64,000 nucleotides of DNA from Hoplostethus atlanticus (Eukaryota; Chordata; Actinopteri; Trachichthyiformes; Trachichthyidae). Both the position numbers and the translations under genes were made by a program. The notes beneath the pieces were generated by a model. The model made no database searches. It saw only the letters and a list, made by a program, of their open reading frames with translations, and was not told where the DNA came from. The stretch covers positions 1,736,001 to 1,800,000 of the forward strand of contig JAXDDX010000072.1 in the NCBI GenBank assembly GCA_034670405.1. Direction: 5' to 3'. Shown piece by piece: positions 25,901-38,599 of this stretch (positions are counted from its first letter, which is position 1; the number at the start of each line of letters is the position of its first letter).

Positions 25901-28900
25901 CGGATGATTGGCAGGAAGCCATTAAGGTGTTTAGGTCCACCTTTACATGTAGTAGACTGAGAGAAACACAGTATAAAATACTACACCGTCTACATATAAC
26001 TCCTTACATACTACACAAGATGGACCGTCAGGCCTCACCTCTGTGTAGTAAGTGTCAAAGAGAGATTGGAACCTATTACCATTACTTTTGGCAATGTAAA
26101 TTGATTAAAAGATTTTGGGGTACAATTTCTCGGGAACTGACTGGCATCTTTCAGGTAAGGGTTAAGAGAGACTCAGGCCTTTTCATTCTTGGCCTTCCCT
26201 CAAAGGAGGTGACTCTAACCCATTTACAGTTCAAACTATGTGACAAATTACTATTATTGGCCAGAAAATGTATTCTGACTAACTGGATCAAGGATAAGCC
26301 ACCTACTGCCACACTGTGGTACAGGGAGATATTCAGGGTCCTCCCTCATGAAAGAATCAGTGCAGTTCTGAAGGGTAATGAGATGTTCTTTACTGAAATG
26401 TGGTCTCCCTTGCTTGACTACTTACCTGGGGAATTGACTCGGTTAGTGCTGAGGGGCCAATACTCCCTGCAATGGCCACACCCACCCAGAACAAACTCAT
26501 TAGTGTCTTTCTCTTCTAAGTGTCTTTCTCTCTTTGCTTAAATACTGCTGTGTGTTAGTCGTGAAATGTGTACTGTGTGTAATGTCAAGGTGAGGGAGGG
26601 GGGCGATCAGCTGGGAGATTTCTCTGTTGAGAATGGATGGATGGCACTTTTATTTTATTTGAATTATTCTTATTTTCTTTTCTTCATGTCTATATGTGTG
26701 TTATTGATATACTGGCAAAATGTATGACTTGTTTCTGTTGAAAACCAATACAATTCTGTTTAAAAAACAAAAAAAAAAGGACAGGATGTTCATACGTTGT
26801 ATGTACATACATACAACGTATGAACATTTTTTTTTATGTACAGTGTGTCCGGTTAAAGCATCTGGCCTGTACATTCTGGCAATTGTTTCTATATAACCTT
26901 TTTGAAGACAGGTTTTCGACCATTTTGAGATTTTCAAACTGGGAGTAAACTTTGTCAAATTTCCCAACATTCCCATTGATAGCCTGCACTCTTAATAAAA
27001 AGAGTTCGACATAGCACCAGAAAACGGTTCTTTAGCCCTGTGCCATAGCAGAACCCCTTTTAGATATGTTCTCTATCTAGCATTAGTTTCTATTAGTATA
27101 ATAGAACCTTTTAAGAGATGCTCCACACCAGCAGTATTAAAATAACTTTTTAAGAACCACACACACACACACACACACACAGATCCTGCCGGTGGTACAT
27201 GGATGTTGTGTACCCGCCGCTGTTTGTGTATGCCGAACTGGGATTGGAGAAATCCCGGATTAGAGCATTTATAATCTGGTTGCCATGGCCGCTATGGGAC
27301 ACGGCAGCTCAGGACCAGTACCAATTCCATCGCCATGGCAACGCAGACAGGGAGAATCCTCTGGAGAATAGGGTCCACTGCAGAGACAAATGGGCTTATG
27401 GTACTGTACAGTGGCATTGGAACACAACCCGAGCCTCATTTATCACTAGTCTTGTATGTAGGGTTAGACTGATATATGGGCCACTATTGGCCAGTCAGTG
27501 TCGTGTTGGGGGATTTCTGGGTATTGAAGTCCTCAAAATCCATACAGTTGCCTCGTGCTGCCATTTGGAGCTGCTCAATGTGCAAAGTTACAGCTTGGGT
27601 TAGGGTTAGGGTTTGACACATTCAGAACCTCGGAAGATATTGCAATCAGAATCACGCCTCATTCAAAACTTGGTTGATGAAGACCAAAGTTGTAGGCCGC
27701 CCGGGTCAGGTCTTGGGAGGTCGAGATTCAGGATACGCATCGACTTGAATTGCAAACGTCTTATACCAGTGTGAGATTCCCGCGCTTGCGTTGCACTGGC
27801 ATGATCCAAAGTAGGAAGTGCGTGATAACAGATGATTGTGTGGCTTAGTTATGCAAGGGGAAAGATCTCCAGAGGGAGCTTAGCCTGAGAGTGTTGCTTC
27901 TACACTCTTTTCATCCCCTCTTCAAACCCCCCCCCCCCACAAATCTGCCTCACAATCCTCTCCCAGAAAACAAGATTTGGCTAGTTAAGGTCTTAGGCTT
28001 TGATATGCACGGTGCGCTGACCAATGAGAGTTAGAGAGCATATCGCAGGGCTCCCACAGGTCACAGAATTCCTGGAATATCATGGAACATACCAGAACGC
28101 ATTCTCAAACTTGTTTCACACATTTTTAGGTCACGGAAGCGCTCCGAATTAGTCGTGGAAAATCATCGGAAGGGGCCGCGGAATTTATGAACTCTGATGT
28201 GAATAATGCAAAAGCAGTTAGATGGATGGAAAGGAGGGAGAGACCAAGGGAGGGAAGTAGACACGACCGGAGGGATGCGGAGGAAACCCAGAGAGGTTCA
28301 ACGGGGGCGATAATTTGAATCCGGCGTTCAAGTTACAATAGCGCAGAGCGTGAAGCCCAGGTAGAGCGAGGTGGCGCTAAGAGGTGTGATATTAGTGTTA
28401 CTACCTGGTGATTGTGTGTGTGTGTGTGTGTTTTCGCTGCCAATCCTCCCTCGCCACGCTTTGTCTGCATGTTCATCTCTCTCTCCTGGGTATCTGCGGG
28501 TCCCTACAAAGACTGAAAGTACTTCAAAAGTATTAAAATGTCTTCAATTCAGTTATTAGAGCTCTTATTTTCTCACTCTTTTTCAGTCCATTTATAGTTT
28601 CGGACCTTTCAGTAGCTGTGTTCAATCAGAAGCAGGTTATGACAGCTTTGTTTTTTTTCAGTTTGAGCTTAATCTCAGTTCCAGGTAGCATCAACCAGGT
28701 CTTAAAAACTCTAAAATAGTCTTTCTGAAACCTGCAGATACCCTGCTCTCTCTCTGTTAAGGGCTAGGGGTCAAACTTCAGGGAATTGAGGAAAGGGCTG
28801 ATATCTGATCTCTCTCTCTCTCCCTCACTACCTCTTTTTTGTCTCCAATCAATGCTGTTTTTCTTCCACCTCTCTCCCAGCTCTGTGGGTGTTTGACCAT

Positions 28901-28941
28901 CTATTTTCAAGTTTAACATCCCTTTTTCATGCCAATCTCTG

Positions 28942-28988
<47 letters not shown>

Positions 28989-30404
28989 TTCTGTCAGATG
29001 CTGTGCTAATGCTGCAAGGCTAAGGACAATGCTGTAGTCACACCAATTCAATTAAACGGAGCTGGAGTAGAGGCTCACTGAGTTTAATTTACCCCACTGG
29101 AACCAGTCCAGGCCCCACCACCGCTATTTTCGTAACAGCGTGTGTGTGTATGTGTGTGTTTTCTGATTACTCACTGTTTGTCCTTCAGGGCAATGCAGAA
29201 TCTGTCAAAGTCAGACTGAAATGGCATTTTGAGTTTTCAAAAGTATACACTTAAACAACTTTATTTTGAAAATGTTTAATATCCAGAGCTCTTTATTCTG
29301 ATAGGGAGCATTCACTTCCGATTCTGCCTTATTTCAACATATTGATGCTCGTTGCTAGTGAAACTACGCTGGAGAAAGTGGAGTTGTTTTCCAAATATTT
29401 TCAGAGAAAGAGATTTTTAAGACTTAAATGACTTGTGAAGGTGGATGTTATTAGAAAATGACCGACTTCCTGTTGCATCCATTCGTTTTAGGACTTTACG
29501 GTTGAGCTCTATGCTGAAGAATTGTGCTTCTGCGTGTGTTTTCGTCTCGGTGTTTTAGGTTCCTACTGGGATCCCATCCCTTCCTCTCTCCCGCCAGCTG
29601 TAGGTATTTTGTGCCAGTGGTTGGGACAAAATTAAGATGAAAATATAAATGATCAAATATATACCCCCTTCCTCTTCCACAGGGAGGTCAGAGGTCAGGT
29701 TCAGCACCCCTGGAGCTGGTGGGATGCTCGCCGTCACAGGCTTGAGCCTGGATTGCGCTGTTGATGGACGGCCTCCTTAACCGCTGGGCGTGTGTGTGTT
29801 TGTATCAGTGTGTGTGTGTGCTGTCAGCTGGCTCCGGACACTCAGGCATCATAGGCGAGCATCTGGGTTGTTTGCGGTAGCAGATGTTGGGATGTTGAAT
29901 GTTGAACCAATGTCCTTTGGATTGAAGTTGCCGATAGCTGATATGTTGTTCCGGTATTCAATTCGGACCAGGGATGATTTTTATGCCAATATGTTTGAAA
30001 AATTATGAAATTACACTCCCACCCACCCCTATTTTCCTGTCACTCTCCACTTAGCATAGCAGCCGATAAAGTCGACATCTCATAAAGCACCACGACCCTA
30101 AACAGAAAGTTGATGTCACTTTATGAGCTTTGCTGTTTACATTGAACAGGAGAGAAACCGCGCTCTGCAGGCCTCAGTTTAATTTTCAAGCAAAAGAAAA
30201 AATCCATGCAGGAGCCTCTCCCAATCTGTGTTTCCATAGCAACCTTGCCTCCAACTTCTATAATTCATCTTTTCATTTTTCTCATAGCAATTGTGCTTTA
30301 GCCAGGTCCTCGTGGATGGACTAATGCTGCTCTGTAATCTGGCCAAGAAGGAAATACTGATTAATACACATGTAGCATTAGACATGTAGCAATAATGTGC
30401 ATGC

Positions 30405-30439
<35 letters not shown>

Positions 30440-33400
30440 ATATACTATGTTGAATTTTAAATCCTGGATTTGTGTTTGATGCTCGGATGACTGACTACAC
30501 CCCCCACTGCGTTGGATTTGTCTCTCTCTCCCTCTCTACCATGGGCTGCAGTTGTTGTTGTCTCCACTGTAGATGCTAAATGTGTTCATTTACCCCTGCC
30601 CTCTTGCTTGCTGCCTCTCTACTTTCCTTCCTTTCTTTACACCAGCTGATTGCAATGGACACCCGACACCACTGGTCTGATTTTGATGAAACCTGGAGGG
30701 CACATTGTGTTCTGGTGTTTTAAAAGAATGCATTGATTGGTCTGATGGGGACACTATAATTAAAGGAATGTTAAACTTTGAAAGGCCACACCTGCTACAC
30801 CACCGGTCTGATTTTGATGAAGGGATGATGCATCTTCTTACTGATTGGCCCAAGGGGTGCCTGCTAGCTAACCATATCTGGTCAGCTAGCCATCACTCTT
30901 TTGAAAACATCTGATTAGCACGCTAGCTAACGTATCTAGTAGCAGCTAGCATTAGCAGTGGCTAGTAGTCGCATGTTAAAGTAAATTAGCCTGCTGTCTA
31001 GTTAGCTAGCTAACATTTTGTTCAGGTTAACTGAGCTGACTCTTTTCCAGCTCCAAGTCAGAGTGTTTTGGAGTAGAGACTAGGGCTAAAGACAAGACGG
31101 TTTACTGAGTCACAGTAACCTACGTTTGGAGACAAATCTAGCTGGTCACTATTCACTTTTACTGAGAACGATCTACAGACACACCACAACAATCTCTTTG
31201 GTATCTGTCTTTTTCTAGCCTGGTTGTTCTATATTTAGACATTATTTGCACACAGCCAGTTCTCCAGTGGACCTCCATGATGGAGCCAGATGTGGTTCAT
31301 TTGTGACACAACTGCAACAGCTTCTAGTAGTTTACTTATTACTCCGCGGGAGCAGTAGTTTATTACACTTGTCTATATTACTTGTCCATTACACAAAATT
31401 GGCGGTCGCATCATTTTTAAAAGTCAGTTTCCTCTCCTGATTCCTCCCATGAAACCAAATAGTGTTGACTTCCAATATTCTTGCCTTTTATTGGACGTGA
31501 AAGGAGGAGGCTTTTCATTTTAATTAACCACCCAACACTGCTTACAACAAATTAGACGATGAGATTTAGGGCACCAAAGTACAAGCACCTTAATCTTTGA
31601 GACTAAAACATCTCTCCTCCCTTTCCACTGCCAATAAACTGGCGCAGGCACGCATCGCCATATTTCCTCCACAACGGCAGCAGTAGCAGTAGGTTTACTA
31701 AACGCCCCCTCTCCCCCTCCCTCCTGCAAACCAGCGAGCCATATGGCGGAGCACAGATTAAAGGCATTTGTTGTCTACCCCTGCCCCGCCCAGCAGATTA
31801 CCAGCCCGGGGGGGGGAGGGGGTTGAAATGAAATCTCCCTTTTAGATGGAGAACAAGTGATGGATGGTAGGGAGTCCTGGGATTATGGGGACGGAAAAAG
31901 GAGTGAGTTTCCTGTCAGACTAGCGATGCATTGAGGGAACAGTATGACCCACCTGTCATACAAGGGCATGTTTGGCCTCGTTCTTTCACTTTTACACACA
32001 CACACACACACACACACACCCCTACACACACCCCCGCTTGGCCTCCTCCATCAGATACCCTAATTAGATATGTGTTGGCAGATGATGGCTGCTTTAGAGA
32101 GGAGATTGGAGGAGACGTTAAGTGAATTACGTCCAGGAGAAGGTTAATGAAACTAAAGAGGCCCGTCGTCCCATCAGCCGACAGCACCAGCGGACAGCCC
32201 TGCCCAACTGTGTGTGTTTTACCTAGAGATGAAGCTGAGCTGAGCCTGCACGTGTGCGTTCGTGCATCCAAAGTATCACGGTTGAGCTACAAGTATTGAG
32301 TCTTAAACGGTTTGAAAGTTTTAAAATAAGTGAAAAAATTGGCCAAGATCTGCCTTTTTCTGCCTTGCTTCAGCTCGTTTCTAGAAAATTCCTGAAACTA
32401 CATTGGAAAACAAGAGGGAATATCTCAATTTTCACTTGCTTTCAGAAAAATAAGACTTTATGACTAAATATGAGATGAAATGGCTTGCTAAGATGGACAT
32501 TTTGCAGTCTGTGCAGACATTTAACCGTTCTGTTTTTTTGTTTTTGGTTACTTTGCTTCTCCATACAGAAATATTTTTTTATTATAGCCAACACCTCTCA
32601 GTTAGTGAATCTAGATTTGTTTGGTTGTGCACAGTTTTACCATGCATGTATGCATATCTGTCATGCGTGTTCCTAAACAAGACCCCACCCCAGTTCAGAT
32701 GGCCTAATATTTCAGTAGAGAGAAGCGGGTCATTCTTCTCAGCTTACACCTCCAGCAAGCCTGGCCTAGTTTTAAAGGTGATCAATGGCCGTTGGCCATG
32801 TGTTTCTGCCACTCAACAAGTTATCACCCAGTCAGCATCATCCACCTCTGAAGTGATGGAGGTTCCTGACCACATCTAGTCAATATGTTGTTATTTATTT
32901 ATTTATTTATTATATGTCTGACCAGATAAATCATTCCAGTGTGGTGTTGGAGGATTTTACTCAACAGCTTCAGAGGTGTCGGTCTGTAAAACCTGTAATG
33001 AAACCTGCCTCATTAGTCTTTCAGTGGAGAGTTTTAGTGTCCCATGATGGTCTAAATGCTGTTTCAGACGCTTTTCCACCCTGATAAGAATAAAATATTT
33101 TTTGAACTTGAATTTTCTAAATTTAAAATTTAAAAGAACATTATTAGCAACGGCCTTCAAAAAACCAGTTTTTAATCTGATGTTCCTATTGCATGTTTGA
33201 GCTGCAATTACAGTTTTTAATTGGCAGGGACTGTGTTAAATCATAGATGGTTCGAAGGGAACAAAAAGTAGCCCTTGGTATTTAGTTATTTATGTTTTGA
33301 TGTTATAAAATCCCTTACACACTTTTCATCTTTTTGCCAAGCCCAGACAGCTCATTGTGATGATCACGTGCTTACTTCCTCAGTCAGAGATTCATTCATT

Positions 33401-35640
33401 CATTCATTCATTCATTCATTCAGGCCACTCCGCTTTCATGCAGTTTCCGTGTAGCTCTCGACAATGACGGGTCTTTTCCCCCCTACGCTAAAATATTCAG
33501 TGAATGAGAAATATTTGGGTGATATTTGGAACAGCAAGGGTATTGTGTAAGACATTGCGATGCTTAGTGTCCTAAAAGACTGCAAATCAGATGCCGTCAG
33601 ACACACGCATGCACTTTGAAGAAGCACACAAAAACATAGCATTAATTCCGCGAAAACCAATCAATCGGTATGAAAAGGGCCGCCTGACTAATCTGCAGTC
33701 GAGCCGACGCAATCAATACAGCTCTGCTCTGGGCTAGACTCTGACACACAAGTGCATTACCAAAACACCAAGCCCACGGTCATGACATGAGGTCTAGTGA
33801 TGTTTGCGCGCCTTGATCAAAATGCCAAATGTCACCCACGAAAAGTCTTTCAGTGGGATTGGATTGGAAAGGACAGCCATTGGGGAAGTCCATGGATTTA
33901 TCCTGATATTCAATATTTTTAAATTTGACCATTTTCATGCCGAAAATTCCACCAGAATTTTATTCCATCCGCGGTGGAAAAGCGTCTGAAACAGCATTTA
34001 CACTGTCATGGGACACTAAAACTCCATTGAAACCCAGATGAATTAAATTCTTTCAGGTGGACATGTTTTTGATTCCCCGAGGAGGCATCTTGATAAAGGT
34101 CACATGGAGGCAAGTTACTCTCTGCTGATATATTATTGATTTTGAGGCAGCGCTAATCCTAAAAACTTAACCTTAAAGGGGAACCAGGCCAAGCTAGCCC
34201 CATGTCCCTGTGTCAGTCATGGACCCTTTAGAGTGATAAGTCATCGCGAGCAACCCTGCCTTGTAATTCCATGACAGGGCATGTGACTGTGACTGTGGAG
34301 TCAGTGTGTGTGTGTTCGGAGTTAGAAGGGTTTATCAGTTTGCCGATATCTGGGGCCGATATTGGCCTTTTAATAAATGTGATATATCTGCTGGTCAGTG
34401 TCGTCCACCTTTGATATGATGCACTTTGTTTGGTTACATATTTATTGTAGAATCAATACTAAAGCTCAATATGTTTTGGGTTTTCAACAGAGAGTTTTGC
34501 GTCCCCATGGTCTAAATGCTGTTTTAGAGGCTTTTCCATCCTGAAAATAATAAAATTAAACGGGGAAACACTGAATCCTTGTCATGTTTGGGGATGTTTT
34601 AGCATGAAAATGGTGGAATTTATAGACATTGCATATTGGTACAACCCAGATCGATCAAACCCTAGTGTATCTGTGATGCCCCCCCCTCCCTTTCTGTTTT
34701 GGCACGCCGCCCTCCATGCCGACCACCCTCGCTCTCACCATGCATAGCTTGCCTGGTGGGTGTAAAAATAGCCGAGGCGGGGCAGTCAGAGTCAGAGGGC
34801 AGTCAATGGACGGGGAGCTGGAATTAGCAATGAGCCGGAGCTAGCACTGTAGTGGCAGCAGCAACAGTAAGCAAGGCCAGGCAAGTAGACACCTGGTGCT
34901 ACTAGGGTAGCCGAGAGGGGGGAGGCGGGACTGCTGCTGAGGCCCAGAGGAAGCGAGGTGTGGCCAGGCTTTTTGATTGGGGGGGGTGGGGGGGTGGTTA
35001 CCATCCTTGCCCCTGTGCATGGGGTTTTTAAGGGGGAGGGGAGGCAAAGACAAGGAGTGGATTAGTAACTGTGTGATTAAATGCACCCACTTGGATTTCT
35101 CCACGTTCCAATGGGATAAAGACCATGGGCAACGCGGCCATGTGCAAGGTGTGCGGGTCGGAGAAGGGCCTGAGGACGGCCGGGAGCCAGTCCAACCTAG
35201 ACCAGAATGCTTTGGCCGACTACTACTGCGCAGAGCATTTCCCCACATTGATGCTGGTAAGACACCGACAGAGTGACTGCACCTTGAGGCGAGTACGAGG
35301 TTCCTAGATTTGTTGGAGCTAGGTGGGTGGTGTTCCAGGAGATTTTCGCAGGATTAGAACGGTTTGAGGAACCAGACGTCCAGAGGCGTTCGAGCAGTCG
35401 GAAGTCGATGGCAACTCGCTCTCACAAGTCTCGGCAGTTTTTTTTTTTTCATATTCGCGGTGATCATGATGATGCGGATGTCATCTCCGTAGCTGTCATA
35501 GACAAACTCCTCAACTTGTGTTTACACGCTGCAGTTATAGATACATTTTCCCAAACTCAAATGAAATGAAGTCACGACAGTGCTGCTTTGCAGTTTAAAT
35601 TCTGATGTTGCCAGTATCAGTATTGATTTGTGCAGTGCAA

Positions 35641-35685
<45 letters not shown>

Positions 35686-38561
35686 TAGAGGGGGTGGGGG
35701 AAGGGTTGGTTGGTTCCTCTCCTCGCCTTTAAAGGGCAGTGTGACATTTCTGGTTCCTAAAGTGTCCCACTGCCCAACAGCAAGTAGACCGCTGAGGTTA
35801 ATTTGAAACACGTCGTAATGACTTTAGCAGCATGCCACCTCTGCGACACACTGCTGGGAAAACACAGCAACAAATATCCATTTGGTCCAGTACTTTACAT
35901 GTTATGTTTCCTAGATCATTTCACCTGTTTTCATTTCACTTTCTTTGTATGAAGTGACCTTTTCTCAATACGAGTGGAGTAACCTGCCTTATTCCGGCCC
36001 GTTTCAACATATTGACACTTGTTTCTACAGAGTTCCTGACACTATCTCACCTCGTTTGGCAGAACCTTTCATTTAATAAAAAAAAGACTGAATATGAGAC
36101 TAAATGACTTGTTAAGATGGAGATTTCTGGAGCGTGCAGCAGTCGTCAGATTATGTGGCATCACTTTTGTTCAACTCAAAGTTATTGATCATTTTCTTGT
36201 TCATTCAGTTTTTTTTCTTAATCCAACCAACCATTCTTGATTGGTTTTGCAAGGGAAAATGCGCTGCCGAACTGTGACAGGAATTCCTCCACAGTGCTCC
36301 CAGTTTGGTAATCATAGTCCTGCATCAAAATGCATGTGAGCGCAAAGGCTTTGATGCATGAAATGCAGCAAAAGGTTTGGAAATATAGATATATAATGCC
36401 CTCCCAGCTGTGACACGTGCACAGAGAAGTTTTAAACTGGTAAAACTGAGTCAAGTCAGAATATTCTGACAGGGTCTACAGTTGTTCATTTTCATTTAAT
36501 TCATATTCATATTTCATTTAAAAAGGTCTTAAAGGACTTAACTTGATTAGACCTGCAGATGCCGTGTGTGCTGTATGTGTGGGCGTGCATGTGTGACACA
36601 GGTAGCTCCAGACCAGACTGTAAATCTGTCGGAGGAGGCGGTGACCTAGCGACCTGTGGCGGCCCCTAGCAGTGTAGTTTCCAGCTGAGCATCATTATGT
36701 GGACGGTAGGAAGAAAGAGATGAAGAAGGCAGACAAGAGAAGAAGAGACACAGAGAGAGAAAAAATAGTGATGAGCAGAGCAGTGTGAGAAACTTCATTA
36801 TGTGTGTTTATGCGCGCGGGATGAACTCAGTAAATATTGATCACCTTTGCAGCCAGTGACTGCACGCTTTCCTCAAAGCAATTATACCGCCTGACAAACA
36901 CGCGAGAGGACGACTAATAAATTGCAGTTGGGAATGTGAAGACCTTTGCGTGCTGCAATGATAGGTATATGAGAGAGAGAGGATGATAGACAGATGTGGC
37001 GAGAGGGAGAAAGCGAGGGAGAGGGGTGTGTAAACCAGCCCCTCCGGGAGTTTTATTGTCGTAACTGTGACCAAAAAGGCTTTTATTTTGCAGCAGTTTT
37101 CCCAAAAAATTGTGATGCAGTTTGCAGCCCTTTAGGTGTCTTTTGCAGTAAAATTGTGGGAATAGATTACATTTCTTTATATTTTTATGACAAAAGGGTC
37201 ATATATAAGCACTTCCTTTGATAATAAGCATACTGCATATCACACAAACTACTGGGAATAGTGCTCGTCCTTTTTATTTTTGTGGACAGAAACCTTATTC
37301 TATATCAGCACAGCAAGCATCAAATAAATTCAGTCCATTTAAATGTGTTGTGTTTGTAAAAAGCACAGTTGCATTTAAAAAAGTGCACATTCATGTTTGA
37401 GGTAGACTTTTTCCTGACAAACAGTATGCAAACCAAAGCCTCGGGGGAAATGGAAACTACAATAATGCAGATTAAATGAAAAAACAAAGTGCGCTAAATG
37501 TCCTCCAGCTGCAGGCGGCTGAATAAAACAACATGTCATCTGAATCCTCCTGCCAAGTTGTTGGTTATAGCAGAAGAAATTCAAGGCAAACATAGTTTGT
37601 TGACGCATGGTTTGATTGGAAGTTCTTGCAAATACCGCAGAGATTGGTTGAGTTTGTATTCACTACTGTGATCCGATTAACTGCAAGGACAATTCAAGTG
37701 TTCTCTGCCCCGTTCTGCACCAGCACCATCATTGACGACTTATTTTCATCCCTGTGTGCTCATGAGTATTGATAAAGGCTGATTTCATATTGATCACGCG
37801 TGTGCATGTTTGTCCATTTTAGTGAGGTGAGGACATAAGTACTCTGTGCCAGAAAATGTCAATTTTACTCCCTTGACATCTTTGACACTTGGAACTGTCT
37901 GTGAGTATGTTCCTTATGCAATATAAAGGATACAGAACAACACGACTATATTGACATAGTACAGATCATCCAAAACGTGTATGATCCCCTTCAGGTATAT
38001 ACATCTAAATTTAGCCGAAACACAACCAGTGAAGTTCCAGGTGCACCGCTGATGTACTGTATCCTAATGAGTCCACTGGGACCTCTCTGATTGGCCGGGA
38101 TCAACCCGGGGGCCATTTCCTCGCCGCCATCCGAGGCTCGGCATTGGTCCATGCAGGTCAGCCGATGTCGATCGCGATGGTAAACAAAGGGGGATGGAAA
38201 CGTAATGAGTCACACTGAAGGTGATTCTGGTGAATATATAAGGCTCACAGCTCCAATTATGTCATCTTGAGGGATGGAAGAGAAAAAAAAGCTTGAAAGC
38301 CATGCATGTTTGAATTTAGTTCAAGTAAAAAAAATAAAAAATAAGCAAAATCACCAAATTTGGAGTTTCAAGGTTACAGTTTCGTGTTCAAAGCAGTATA
38401 GTGTGCTAGGTTACATGGCACTGAATGAGCTGTGTGTTTGTGGATGTAATGACTATTGGCTTTATTGATTGAGTACTGTGTAGTGGCAATGTAAACACCT
38501 CATTGCGGGTGTGTGTCTTCATGGGCTTTGACTAATGCGTCCAAGGCAACCCGAGGGAACT

Positions 38562-38599
<38 letters not shown>

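Noticed and set aside
27595..27614. GGGTTAGGGTTAGGGTTT, telomere-like repeat
   Set aside because: Only about two and a half units; too short to argue for a former chromosome end.
34763..34771. MEF2-driven muscle promoter for exon B
   Set aside because: The motif misses one consensus base and is a single short match; kept only as a low-confidence site.
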